Shown one piece after another: positions 32,801-40,821 of a stretch of 64,000 nucleotides of DNA (position 1 is its first letter; each line of letters starts with the position of its first letter). The stretch lies in the NCBI RefSeq assembly GCF_900230255.1, contig NZ_OCNJ01000011.1, positions 79,578-143,577 of the forward strand, written 5' to 3'. The stretch is from Caenispirillum bisanense (lineage in GTDB: Bacteria; Pseudomonadota; Alphaproteobacteria; Rhodospirillales; Rhodospirillaceae). The position numbers and the translations under genes are program-made. The notes beneath the pieces are model-generated. The model had not been told where the DNA came from. It made no database searches and worked only from the letters and a program-made list of their open reading frames with translations.

Positions 32801-33535
32801 ATGGAAAATTCGGCATATATCGCTCTCGCACATCAGAACGCCCTGTGGCGCCGCATGGACGTGGTGGCGAACAACATCGCCAACATGAACACGCCCGGCT
32901 ACAAGGGCGAAGAGCTGATGTTCACCGAGTACCTGACCCGCAGCCTGAACACCGACAGCGCCTTCAAGGACCGCATCGTCTTCCCGCGTGACATCGGCAT
33001 CGCCCGCGACATGAGCGAAGGCGCCTGGCAGAGCACCGACAACCCGCTCGACGTCGCCATCGGCGGCGAGGGCTTCTTCGTGGTCGAGACCGCCGCCGGC
33101 CGCATGTACACGCGCAACGGCCACTTCAAGCTGAACCAGGACGGCCAGATCGTCGGCGCCAACGGCAACCCGGTGCTGTCGACCACCAACCAGCCGTTCT
33201 TCGTCGCGCCCAACGAGAGCCAGATCAACATCAGCGAAGACGGCACCGTCTCCACCGAGAACGCCGTGCTCGGCCGCCTGCAGGTGGTGTCCTTCGAGGA
33301 CGAGCAGAACCTCCGCAAGGAAGCCGGCAGCCTGTTCTACACCGACCAGGACCCGCAGCCGGTGGAGACGCCCAAGCTGCACCAGGGCGTGCTCGAGGGC
33401 TCCAACGTCAATGCGGTGGTCGAGATGACGCAGATGATCGAGATCAACCGCTCCTACACCAATGCCCAGAAGATGATCGAGAACGAGAACGAGCGGCAGC
33501 GCCGCGCCATGGAAGCCTTCCGCGGTCAGGTCTGA
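32801..33535 (+). CDS. flgF: Flagellar proximal rod protein FlgF
   Basis: 244 residues from ATG 32801. The N-terminal rod-protein helix has NALWRRMDVVANNIANMNTP, the FlgB/C/F/G signature; the centre has DNPLDVAIGGEGFFVVET and YTRNGHFKLNQDGQIVG; the C-terminal helix is EMTQMIEINRSYTNAQKMIE. It is exported through the flagellar type III system and forms part of the rod in the periplasm. First gene of flgF-G-A-H. The longer in-frame extension upstream would cross the sigma-54 promoter and is rejected. Confidence 0.95.
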   Translation: MENSAYIALAHQNALWRRMDVVANNIANMNTPGYKGEELMFTEYLTRSLNTDSAFKDRIVFPRDIGIARDMSEGAWQSTDNPLDVAIGGEGFFVVETAAGRMYTRNGHFKLNQDGQIVGANGNPVLSTTNQPFFVAPNESQINISEDGTVSTENAVLGRLQVVSFEDEQNLRKEAGSLFYTDQDPQPVETPKLHQGVLEGSNVNAVVEMTQMIEINRSYTNAQKMIENENERQRRAMEAFRGQV

Positions 33536-33580
33536 CCGGCCTCCCGCCAATAACGAGAACACGAGAAGAGGACCAGGATC

Positions 33581-34366
33581 ATGCGCTCGCTGAACATCGC
33601 CGCCACCGGCATGCTGGCCCAGCAGACCAACGTCGAGGTCATCTCCAACAACATCGCCAACATGAACACCACCGCCTTCGCGCGTCGGCGGGCGGAGTTC
33701 AACGATCTGCTGTACCAGAACATGATCCGCGCCGGCTCGGCCTCGTCGGACCAGGGCACCATCATCCCGGCCGGCGTGCAGCTCGGCCTCGGTGTGCGCA
33801 CCGCCGCCGTCTACCGCATCAGCGAGCAAGGCAGCCTGAACCACACCGAGAACACCTTCGACGTCGCCATCAACGGCAAGGGCTACTTCCAGGTCCAGCT
33901 GCCCAACGGCGAGACCTCCTACACCCGCGACGGCTCGTTCCAGCTCGATCCCAACGGCACCCTGGTCACCCACGAGGGCTACACGGTCGTTCCCGGCATC
34001 AACATCCCGGTGGAGGCCATCGGCGTCACCATCAACGCCTCGGGCGAGGTGCTGGTGAAGCTGGACGGCCAGCCCGACCCGCAGAACGTCGGCCAGATCA
34101 CGCTGGCGACCTTCGCCAACGAAGCCGGCCTCGAAGCCATCGGCAAGAACCTGTTCATCGAGACCCCGGGTTCGGGCGCGCCCAACGTGGCCGTCGCCGG
34201 CTCGCCGGGCTACGGTTCGATCATGCAGGGCTTCGTCGAGAACTCGAACGTCAACGTCGTGTCGGAAATCACCGACCTGATCTCGGCGCAGCGCGCCTAC
34301 GAGATGAACTCCAAGGTCATCAAGACCTCCGACGAGATGATGGGCACGGTCAACCAGCTGAAGTGA
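33581..34366 (+). CDS. flgG: Flagellar distal rod protein FlgG
   Basis: 261 residues, the standard FlgG length. MRSLNIAATGMLAQQTNVEV, ISNNIANMNTTAFARRRAEF and YQNMIRAGS open the protein; NTFDVAINGKGYFQVQLPNG lies in the middle; the end is QGFVENSNVNVVSEITDLIS, then AQRAYEMNSKVIKTSDEMMG. It forms the distal rod that passes the L and P rings. 45 bp after flgF, preceded by an AGAAGAGGA ribosome site. Confidence 0.97.
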   Translation: MRSLNIAATGMLAQQTNVEVISNNIANMNTTAFARRRAEFNDLLYQNMIRAGSASSDQGTIIPAGVQLGLGVRTAAVYRISEQGSLNHTENTFDVAINGKGYFQVQLPNGETSYTRDGSFQLDPNGTLVTHEGYTVVPGINIPVEAIGVTINASGEVLVKLDGQPDPQNVGQITLATFANEAGLEAIGKNLFIETPGSGAPNVAVAGSPGYGSIMQGFVENSNVNVVSEITDLISAQRAYEMNSKVIKTSDEMMGTVNQLK

Positions 34367-34458
34367 CGGGCGCCGCGGCGGCCGCGCCGCGATAAAGCGT
34401 TCGGTAAGATTTGCCGGGTTATAACGCCCCGGAAACGTGGTCACACGGAGACCGGGTC

Positions 34459-35529
34459 ATGCCGCGCCTCGCCCTACTGTCGAGCCTCGCGCTCGCCGTC
34501 GCCCTCGCGGCGCCGGCGGCGGTGCAGGCTGCCGACGAGCCGGCCCTGACGTCTCCGGTGGCGCTCGATCCCGATGCAGCGGCGGCTGCCGCCTTCGACG
34601 CCCAGGCCGCCGCCGAGGCGGCAAAACTTGCCGCCTCCACCCCGCGCGTGCCGACCCTGCGGTCGACCGCCGTGGTCGACGGCCCCTACGTGCGGCTGTC
34701 CGACCTGTTCGACGGCGTGCCCGCGAAGATCGACACCGTGGTCGCCCCCGCCCCGCGGGCCGGCGAACAGTCCGTCTATACGGTCGACTGGCTGGAGGCC
34801 ACCGCCCGCCGCCACGGCCTGGAGTGGAAGCCGGCCAGCCGGTTCGAGCAGGCGACCGTCGTGCGCGACAGCCAGGTGGTCGGCCGCAGCGAGATCATCG
34901 CCGCCCTGCGCCCGCATCTGGCCGACCAGGGCATGCCGCCGCAGGCCGACATCGTGCTGACGGCGCGGGACAATTCGGTCTCCATCCCGGCCGGCGCGGT
35001 CAATGCGGTCGGCGTGCTGGACACCACCTACGACGCCGTCACGCAGCGCTTCAACGCGGTGATCGAGATCCCCGCCGGCACGCCCAACGCCATGCGCCTG
35101 AGCCTGTCGGGGCGGGTTCACCTGACCACCGCCGTGCCGGTGCTGGTCACCAGCATGCGCCAGGGCGAGACCATCGGCCCCCGCGACATCGACTGGGTGA
35201 CGGTGCGCGTCGACCAGTTGAAGCGCGACACCATCACCGACCCCGAGCAGCTCATCGGCCGCACGCCGCGCCGTCTGGTGCAGGCCGGGGCGCCGGTGCA
35301 GAGCTTCGAAGTCGACCGTCCGCGCCTCGTCAGCAAGGGGGCCATGGTGACCATGATCTACTACACGCCCTACATGCAGCTCACCGCCCAGGGCCGAGCC
35401 CTCGAACACGGCTCCAAGGGGGATCAGGTGCGCATCCAGAACCTGCAGAGCAACCAGACCGTCACGGGCATCGTCGCCGACCAGAACCTGGTGACGGTGC
35501 AGATCGGCCCCTCCGGGCCGCTGCGGTGA
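34459..35529 (+). CDS. flgA: P-ring assembly chaperone FlgA
   Basis: 356 residues from ATG 34459 (GGAG 9 nt before). Signal peptide of about 24 residues (MPRLALLSSLALAVALAAPA, cleavage after VQA). An Ala-rich stretch follows, then the SAF-like part (VDGPYVRLSDLFDGV) and the C-terminal FlgA domain: MRQGETIGPRDIDWVTVRVD, PRRLVQAGAPVQS, VTMIYYTPYMQLTAQGRALE, and the closing QSNQTVTGIVADQNLVTV. It helps FlgI polymerise around the rod in the periplasm. A degenerate box GGTAAGATTTGCC (34403-34415) lies in the gap upstream. Confidence 0.93.
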   Translation: MPRLALLSSLALAVALAAPAAVQAADEPALTSPVALDPDAAAAAAFDAQAAAEAAKLAASTPRVPTLRSTAVVDGPYVRLSDLFDGVPAKIDTVVAPAPRAGEQSVYTVDWLEATARRHGLEWKPASRFEQATVVRDSQVVGRSEIIAALRPHLADQGMPPQADIVLTARDNSVSIPAGAVNAVGVLDTTYDAVTQRFNAVIEIPAGTPNAMRLSLSGRVHLTTAVPVLVTSMRQGETIGPRDIDWVTVRVDQLKRDTITDPEQLIGRTPRRLVQAGAPVQSFEVDRPRLVSKGAMVTMIYYTPYMQLTAQGRALEHGSKGDQVRIQNLQSNQTVTGIVADQNLVTVQIGPSGPLR

Positions 35530-35566
35530 CCCCGCGGCCCCGAAGGACCATCGGAGAGCAGACCCC

Positions 35567-36367
35567 ATGACCCAGCGTTCCGCCGCCCCGCTCGCCTCCC
35601 GCCGCCGCCCGGCTCTCGCCCGCCCCGCCCTGCGCCTGGTGGCGCTCGGCGTCGTCGCGGCCACCCTCACCGGCTGCAACGCCATGCAGCGGCTGTCGGA
35701 GGTGGGCGAGCCGCCCAAGATGTCGACCATCGAAAACCCGGTGGAAAGCGCCAGCTACCGCCCCGTCAGCATGCCCATGCCGACGCCGCAGCGCGCCGAG
35801 CCCAGCGTCAACAGCCTGTGGCGCCCCGGCGCCCGCGCCTTCTTCGAGGACCAGCGGGCCGACGAGGTGGGCGACATCCTGACCGTGGTGGTGAACATCC
35901 AGAACGAGCGGGCGAACCTGTCCAACGCCACCTCGCGCTCGCGCGACGCCAACGAGAGCGCCGGCCTGCCCGGCCTGCTCGGCTTCGAGAGCCGGCTCGG
36001 CGCCATCCTGCCCGACGAAGTGGACCCGGCCAACCTGATCGGCGCCGAGAGCGAGTCCGGCTCCACCGGCACCGGCACCATCCGCCGCAGCGAGACGGTG
36101 GACGTGAAGCTGGCCGCCGTCGTGCTGCAGAAACTGCCCAACGGCAACCTGGTGGTGGCCGGCCGGCAGGAGGTGCGGGTCAACAACGAACTGCGCGAAC
36201 TGGCCGTCACCGGCGTCGTGCGCCCGCAGGACATCAGCTCGGCCAATACCATCACCGTCGACAAGATCGCCGAGGCCCGCATCTCCTACGGCGGCCGCGG
36301 CACCATCTCCGACGTGCAGCAGCCGCGCTACGGCCAGCAGATCTTCGACATCATCTTCCCGTTCTGA
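35567..36367 (+). CDS. flgH: Flagellar L-ring lipoprotein FlgH
   Basis: 266 residues. A long basic signal peptide ends in the lipobox LTGC with Cys37 as the lipidated residue. Family blocks: NSLWRPGARAFFEDQRADEV, GDILTVVVNIQNERANLSNA, LPNGNLVVAGRQEVRVNNEL and the C-terminal YGGRGTISDVQQPRYGQQIF. It forms the outer-membrane ring bushing of the flagellum. Last gene of the flgF-G-A-H operon, closed by a strong terminator 23 bp later. Confidence 0.96.
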   Translation: MTQRSAAPLASRRRPALARPALRLVALGVVAATLTGCNAMQRLSEVGEPPKMSTIENPVESASYRPVSMPMPTPQRAEPSVNSLWRPGARAFFEDQRADEVGDILTVVVNIQNERANLSNATSRSRDANESAGLPGLLGFESRLGAILPDEVDPANLIGAESESGSTGTGTIRRSETVDVKLAAVVLQKLPNGNLVVAGRQEVRVNNELRELAVTGVVRPQDISSANTITVDKIAEARISYGGRGTISDVQQPRYGQQIFDIIFPF

Positions 36368-36390
36368 GCCGCCCCCGCGGCGGGCCGACA

Positions 36391-36424
36391 GGGCCGGAGG
36401 CGCACGCCGCCTCCGGCCCTTTTT
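36391..36424 (+). terminator. Terminator after flgH
   Basis: GGGCCGGAGGCG (36391-36402) pairs with CGCCTCCGGCCC (36408-36419) around CACGC and is followed by TTTTT (36420-36424). Confidence 0.92.
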
Positions 36425-36428
36425 GCGT

Positions 36429-37034
36429 TCAGGCGACCAGCGTCGCGGCGATGCCGCACATGACGACGCCGATGCCGGCGTCGAGCACGCGCCAGGCGGC
36501 GGGCCGGGCGAACACCGGCCGCAGCAGGCGGGCCCCGAAGCCGAGGGCGAAGAAGAACACGAAGGACGCGGTCGCGGCGCCCAGCCCGAAAGCCCCCTTC
36601 TCCGCCCCGAAGGGCGCGGCGATGGAGCCCAGCAGCACCACCGTGTCCAGGTAGACGTGCGGGTTGAGCCACGTCAGCGCCAGACACGTCCCCACCGTCG
36701 CGCCGAGCCCGACCGACGCCGCATCCGCCGTCGGCGTCAGCGCACCGCCGCCGGAGCGGACGGCCGCCCGCAGGCTGCGCAGGCCGTAGACCACCAGAAA
36801 GGCCGCACCGGCATGGCGCATCACCGGCTCCAGCCACGGCAGCCATTGCGCGGCTTGGCCGAAGCCGGCCACGCCGGCGGTGATGAGCACGGCGTCGGAC
36901 ACCGCGCAGGTCAGGCAGACGGCGAGCACGTGTTCGCGCCGCAGGCCCTGCCGCAGCACGAAGGCGTTCTGCGCGCCGATGGCGACGATCAGGCTGAGGC
37001 CCAGCAGGAAGCCAGGCAGGAAGGCGGAGGCCAT
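36429..37034 (-). CDS. LysE/ArgO-family amino acid exporter
   Basis: 201 residues with six membrane segments. The opening FLLGLSLIVAIGAQNAFVLR, with the GAQNAFVLRQG signature, the internal CAVSDAVLITAGVAGFG and LTWLNPHVYLDTVVLLGS are those of ArgO/LysE, which export arginine or lysine to prevent harmful accumulation. Divergent from an ArgP/LysG-like regulator, the usual partner. GGAG lies about 9 nt before the ATG. It separates two flagellar operons but is unrelated to them. Confidence 0.94.
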   Translation of the reverse strand: MASAFLPGFLLGLSLIVAIGAQNAFVLRQGLRREHVLAVCLTCAVSDAVLITAGVAGFGQAAQWLPWLEPVMRHAGAAFLVVYGLRSLRAAVRSGGGALTPTADAASVGLGATVGTCLALTWLNPHVYLDTVVLLGSIAAPFGAEKGAFGLGAATASFVFFFALGFGARLLRPVFARPAAWRVLDAGIGVVMCGIAATLVA

Positions 37035-37099
37035 GATGGCGGGTCTCCTCGTGCGGGGGACGGAGGCGCCTTCCCTAGCACGGCCCGCTGCATTAGCAT

Positions 37100-37126
37100 C
37101 CTTAAACGATCTTCAGTCGATTAAGG
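37100..37126. promoter_or_regulatory. Inverted repeat between argO-like and argP-like genes
   Basis: CCTTAAACGA (37100-37109) and TCGATTAAGG (37117-37126) are inverted with 9 of 10 positions pairing and a 7-nt spacer. It is an AT-rich island in GC-rich sequence, 11 bp before the regulator start. This fits a LysR-type operator controlling the divergent exporter. Confidence 0.7.
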
Positions 37127-37137
37127 AAAACTGAACC

Positions 37138-38022
37138 GTGCTCGACTACGCCCTGCTCGCCGCGCTGGCGGCCGTCGTGCGCACCGGCAGCTTCGAGCGG
37201 GCGGCGCAGCAGCTGCACGTGACGCCGTCCGCGGTGTCGCAGCGGGTGAAGCTGCTGGAGGAGCGCCTGGGGACCATCCTGGTGGTGCGCGGCGCGCCCT
37301 GCACCGGCACGGCGGCGGGGCGTCGCCTGTGCCAGCACGTGGAGCGCGTGGCGCTGCTCGAACGCGAGTTGCAAGCCGACCTGCCGGGCACGCCCGAGAG
37401 CGCGCCGCCGGTGACGCTGCGCATCGCCGCCAATGCCGACAGCCTCGCGACCTGGTTGATCGGCGCCATGGCCGAGGCGGGCGACTGCCTGTTCGACCTC
37501 GTTCTCGACGACCAGGACCACAGCGCCGACTGGCTGCGCCGCGGCGACGTGCTGGCGGCGGTAACCGGCAGCGCCAAGGCGGTGCAGGGCTGCGACAGCG
37601 TGCCGCTCGGGGCGCTGCGCTACGTCGCCACCGCCAGCCCGGCCTTCGTCGCGCGCTGGTTCCCGGCGGGCCTCGACGAAGCCGCCCTCGCCCGCGCGCC
37701 GCGCCTCACCTTCAACAGCAAGGACCGCCTGCAGGCGTTGTGGACCCGGCAGGCGATCGGCAGCGACGTGACGGCCCCGACCCACTGGCTGCCGTCGTCG
37801 CAGGCCTTCGTCGATGCCGCCCTGGCCGGGCTCGGCTGGGGAATGAACCCGGAGATGCTGGTGGCCGACCACCTGCGCAGCGGCCGGCTGGTGGCCCTCG
37901 CGCCCGACCTGCCGCTCGACGTGCCGCTCCACTGGCAGCGCAGCCGCATGGCCAGCAGCACGCTGGCCGCCGTCACCCGCGCCGTCGTCGCCCGGGCCCG
38001 TGCGACCCTGCGGCAGGACTGA
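37138..38022 (+). CDS. LysR-family regulator, ArgP/LysG-like
   Basis: 294 residues from a GTG start. The N-terminal helix-turn-helix is LysR type (VVRTGSFERAAQQLHVTPSA, then VSQRVKLLEERLG). The effector domain has ANADSLATWLIGAMAE, DDQDHSADWLRRGDVLAAV and WLPSSQAFVDAALAGLGWGM, matching the ArgP/LysG group that activates argO/lysE when arginine or lysine is in excess. Divergent from the exporter across 103 bp containing the inverted repeat. A bidirectional terminator follows. Confidence 0.93.
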   Translation: MLDYALLAALAAVVRTGSFERAAQQLHVTPSAVSQRVKLLEERLGTILVVRGAPCTGTAAGRRLCQHVERVALLERELQADLPGTPESAPPVTLRIAANADSLATWLIGAMAEAGDCLFDLVLDDQDHSADWLRRGDVLAAVTGSAKAVQGCDSVPLGALRYVATASPAFVARWFPAGLDEAALARAPRLTFNSKDRLQALWTRQAIGSDVTAPTHWLPSSQAFVDAALAGLGWGMNPEMLVADHLRSGRLVALAPDLPLDVPLHWQRSRMASSTLAAVTRAVVARARATLRQD

Positions 38023-38031
38023 GGGACTCGG

Positions 38032-38079
38032 CACGAAAAACGCCGGCCCCTCCCTGCGGAGGGGCCGGCGTTTTTCGTG
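38032..38079. terminator. Bidirectional terminator between argP-like gene and dksA
   Basis: A perfect stem CGCCGGCCCCTCC/GGAGGGGCCGGCG (38041-38053, 38058-38070) is extended by CACGAAAAA and TTTTTCGTG on either side, giving U-tracts in both directions for two convergent genes. Confidence 0.95.
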
Positions 38080-38112
38080 TATCGGTCGCGCCCGGTGACC
38101 CGGCGGCCGACG

Positions 38113-38529
38113 TCAGTCGGTGCGGTGGGTGCGTTCCATGCGCTCGTGACGCTCTTGCGCCTCGATGGACAGGGTGGCGATGGGGCGGGCTTCCAGGCGC
38201 TTCAGGCTGATCGGCTCGTGCGTTTCCTCGCAGTAGCCGTAGCTGCCGTCCTCGATGCGGCCGAGGGCGGCGTCGATCTTGGCGATCAGCTTGCGGGCGC
38301 GGTCGCGGGTGCGCAACTCCAGCGCGCGGTCCATCTCGGCCGAGGCGCGGTCGGCCAGATCCGGTTCCTGGAGGCCGCCTTCCTGCAGGTGCTCCAGGGT
38401 TTCTTCCGCTTCGCGAAGCAGTTCCTGCCGCCACTTGAGCAGCTTCTGCCGGAAGTACTCCCGCTGGCGCTCATTCATGAACGGCTCGTCGTCCGACGGT
38501 CGGTAGTCGGGCGGAAGCGTGACGGTCAT
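38113..38529 (-). CDS. dksA: DksA-family transcription factor with a single cysteine
   Basis: 138 residues from ATG 38529. The coiled coil (about 25-90) carries EPDLADRAS at the tip, with Asp57, Asp60 and Ala62 matching the residues E. coli DksA uses in the RNA polymerase secondary channel, and ELRTRDRARKLIAKID after it. In the globular part the four zinc cysteines are reduced to one: YGYCEETHEPISLKRLEARP, then SIEAQERHE. Cys-poor DksA proteins that work without zinc are known from Rhodobacter. It potentiates ppGpp control of rRNA and amino acid promoters. CCTATATAA just upstream is a possible -10. Confidence 0.92.
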   Translation of the reverse strand: MTVTLPPDYRPSDDEPFMNERQREYFRQKLLKWRQELLREAEETLEHLQEGGLQEPDLADRASAEMDRALELRTRDRARKLIAKIDAALGRIEDGSYGYCEETHEPISLKRLEARPIATLSIEAQERHERMERTHRTD

Positions 38530-38666
38530 GCCTGTTCTACCCTGTTCGTTATATAGGAAGTGGGGGATGTATATCGACACGCGATGCAGGGAGCAAGCAC
38601 CCATTTGACGGGGCGGTATTGCCACCGCCGGTCGCGCCGGTACGGCGCGCCGCGGGCCGGCGGCTG

Positions 38667-39116
38667 CTACGGGCGGGACAGCTTGGCGAGTTCCACTTCG
38701 GCGCGCAGCTCGATCTCGTCGAGCAGGGCGCCGAGCTGCGGATCCTCCGCCTCCTCCCGCCGGTCGCGCACCATCTGGGCGAGGGCTGACAGGCGCTCCT
38801 TGGGGACCGAGCCCATGAGCAGGCCGACGCGCAGTTCCTCCAGCCGATCGAGGATGTCCTCGCCGCGCTGGACCATGGCGCGCCGCTTGGCCGGCCGGTC
38901 GGTGGCGTCGGGCGCGGCGTCGACCATCTGCAGGGCGAGCAGGCTGTCGAGGCCGCCGAGGCTCGGCGCGCTCTCGACCGGACGCGGATCGTCTGCCCGC
39001 GCTTCGTCCGTGAAGCGGCGCAGCGCGCGGGCGAACTCGGCGCTCTTTTCCTTGCCGGTCTTTTCGGTGCGGCGGCCCTGGGGCGAGCCGCCGGGACCCA
39101 CGCCGGAAATCTTCAT
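38667..39116 (-). CDS. fliX: Flagellar assembly regulator FliX
   Basis: 149 residues from ATG 39116 (MKISGVGPGGSPQG). A low-complexity N-terminus is followed by the conserved domain GLDSLLALQMVDAAPD, AMVQRGEDILDRLEELRVGL and DPQLGALLDEIELRAEVELA. FliX is an alphaproteobacterial protein that, in Caulobacter, couples basal-body assembly to the sigma-54 activator FlbD. Its presence supports FlbD-type control of the boxes found upstream of flgF, flgI, flgE and fliK. It is divergent from flgI. FlbD itself is not in the window. Confidence 0.9.
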   Translation of the reverse strand: MKISGVGPGGSPQGRRTEKTGKEKSAEFARALRRFTDEARADDPRPVESAPSLGGLDSLLALQMVDAAPDATDRPAKRRAMVQRGEDILDRLEELRVGLLMGSVPKERLSALAQMVRDRREEAEDPQLGALLDEIELRAEVELAKLSRP

Positions 39117-39202
39117 CCGCGTCAACCGTACGTTAATGTCACACGCTTAGATTCTAGGGCGGCCCATCGCGGGACGAAAGAGGGAATCCGGTGCATCCGG
39201 TC

Positions 39203-39215
39203 GGCAATGTTTGCC
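39203..39215. promoter_or_regulatory. FlbD/ftr-like box upstream of flgI
   Basis: GGCAATGTTTGCC is a perfect GGCA-N5-TGCC palindrome. It ends 63 nt before the -24 element at 39279, the same distance as the nearer box of flgF. Confidence 0.6.
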
Positions 39216-39278
39216 CAGTGCGGGCGGCGCGGCACGACCCGGATCGACGGCGGAGGCCCGGCTTTCCACCGCGGAAGC

Positions 39279-39294
39279 TGGCATGGCTTTCGCA
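39279..39294 (+). promoter_or_regulatory. Sigma-54 promoter of the flgI operon
   Basis: TGGCATGGCTTTCGCA has GG (39280-39281) and GC (39292-39293) 10 nt apart and a good -24 TGGCATG; the -12 half (TTCGCA) departs from TTGCA. It lies 58 bp before the GTG start. Confidence 0.6.
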
Positions 39295-39352
39295 TGAGCC
39301 GAACGCTGCGGCACCTGTCCGGACGGTGCCGCGACGACGAGAGGATCGAAGA

Positions 39353-40495
39353 GTGACCCGCATCCGCTGCGCCCTGCCCCGCCTGCGCCGCACCGTGGCC
39401 CGCCTCGCCGCCGTGGCGCTGGCCTGCCTGTGGCTGGCCGAACCGGCCGCCGCCGCCGCCTCGCGCATCAAGGACATCGCCGACTTCGAGGGGGTGCGCA
39501 ACAACCTCCTGGTCGGCTACGGCCTGGTGGTCGGCCTGGACGGCACCGGCGACGACATCAAGAAGATGCCGTTCACCCGCGAGTCCCTCATCAGCATGCT
39601 GGAGCGGCTCGGCGTCAACACCCGCGACGCCCTGCTCGAGCCCAAGAACGTGGCCGCCGTCATGGTGACCGGCGAGCTGCCGCCGTTCTCCCGCCAGGGC
39701 AGCCGCATCGACGTGACCGTCAGTGCCCTCGGCGACGCCGACAGCCTGCTCGGCGGCACCCTGCTCGTCACCCCGCTGCTGGGCGCCGACGGCGAGGTCT
39801 ACGCGGTCGGCCAGGGCCAGGTGCAGGTGGGCGGCTTCAAGGCGCAGGGCCAGGCGGCGACGGTGACCAAGGGTGTGCCCACCTCCGCCCGCATCCCCAG
39901 CGGCGCGCTGGTGGAACGCGAGATCCCCTTCGACATGCGCGAGCTGAACCAGGTCAAGATCGCCCTGCGCAACCCGGACTTCACCACGGCGCGGCGCATC
40001 GCCCAGGCCATCAACGCCTTCCTCGGCACGCCGGCGGCGCAGCCGACGGACCCCGCCACCGTGCAGGTGGTGGTGCCGCCGGGCATGGACGTGGTGAGCC
40101 TGCTGACCGACGTGGAACAGCTGCGCGTCGAGCCCGACCAGCTGGCCCGCGTGGTGATCGACGAAACCACCGGCACCATCGTCATCGGCGACAACGTGCG
40201 CGTCTCCCGCGTCGCCATCGCCCAGGGCAGCCTGACCATCCGCGTCACCGAGACGCCGCAGGTCAGCCAGCCGGCCCCCTTCTCGGAAGGCGGCCAGACG
40301 GTGGTGGTGCCGCGCACCGACATCCAGGTCGACGAGGATACCGAGGCCAAGCTGAGCGTGCTGGAAGGCGGCGTCAGCCTGCAGGAACTGGTCAACGGGC
40401 TGAACGCCCTCGGCATCGGGCCGCGCGACATGATAAGCATTCTCCAGGCCGTCAAGGCCGCCGGCGCCCTGCAGGCCGAAATCGAGGTGATGTGA
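39353..40495 (+). CDS. flgI: Flagellar P-ring protein FlgI
   Basis: 380 residues from GTG 39353 (GAGGA 7 nt upstream). Signal peptide to about 38 (LAAVALACLWLAEPAAAAAS). Family blocks: IKDIADFEGVRNNLLVGYGL, VVGLDGTGDD, KNVAAVMVTGELPPFSRQGS, DADSLLGGTLLVTPLLGADG and the C-terminal LGIGPRDMISILQAVKAAGA. It polymerises into the periplasmic ring around the rod with FlgA's help. An upstream ATG would extend the frame across the sigma-54 site, so it is not used. Overlaps flgJ by one base (TGATG). Confidence 0.95.
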   Translation: MTRIRCALPRLRRTVARLAAVALACLWLAEPAAAAASRIKDIADFEGVRNNLLVGYGLVVGLDGTGDDIKKMPFTRESLISMLERLGVNTRDALLEPKNVAAVMVTGELPPFSRQGSRIDVTVSALGDADSLLGGTLLVTPLLGADGEVYAVGQGQVQVGGFKAQGQAATVTKGVPTSARIPSGALVEREIPFDMRELNQVKIALRNPDFTTARRIAQAINAFLGTPAAQPTDPATVQVVVPPGMDVVSLLTDVEQLRVEPDQLARVVIDETTGTIVIGDNVRVSRVAIAQGSLTIRVTETPQVSQPAPFSEGGQTVVVPRTDIQVDEDTEAKLSVLEGGVSLQELVNGLNALGIGPRDMISILQAVKAAGALQAEIEVM

Positions 40496-40821
40496 TGACC
40501 ACGACCGGACCGCTCGGACAGAACCCCTACGACCTGCTCAGCCAGAGCACGCTTTCCAAGGCGCGCCCCGGCTCCGCCAAGACGGTCGAGCAGGCCCGCA
40601 AGACGGGCGAGGAATTCGAGGCCATGTTCCTCGGCCAGATGCTGCAGCACATGTTCGCCGGCATCGAGACCGACCCCGAGTTCGGCGGCGGCGCCGGCGA
40701 GGACATGTGGCGGTCCATGATGGTCGAGCAGTACGGCAAGGAACTCGCCAAGAACGGCGGTGTCGGCATCGCCGAGGCCGTCATGCGGCAGCTGCTGCAG
40801 AACCAGGAGGTCGAGAAATGA
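40495..40821 (+). CDS. flgJ: Rod-binding protein, short FlgJ
   Basis: 108 residues, matching only the N-terminal rod-binding domain of enterobacterial FlgJ: ARKTGEEFEAMFLGQMLQHM, FGGGAGEDMWRSMMVEQYGK, and GVGIAEAVMRQLLQNQE. The C-terminal muramidase domain is absent, as is usual in alphaproteobacteria, where a separate lytic enzyme opens the wall. It caps rod assembly in the periplasm. Starts inside the flgI stop and overlaps the next gene by ATGA. Confidence 0.92.
   Translation: MTTTGPLGQNPYDLLSQSTLSKARPGSAKTVEQARKTGEEFEAMFLGQMLQHMFAGIETDPEFGGGAGEDMWRSMMVEQYGKELAKNGGVGIAEAVMRQLLQNQEVEK

Noticed and set aside
39191..39352. Longer N-terminal extension of FlgI from an upstream ATG.
   Set aside because: It would run through the FlbD-like box and sigma-54 promoter and place a charged stretch before the signal peptide; GTG at 39353 has a good ribosome site.
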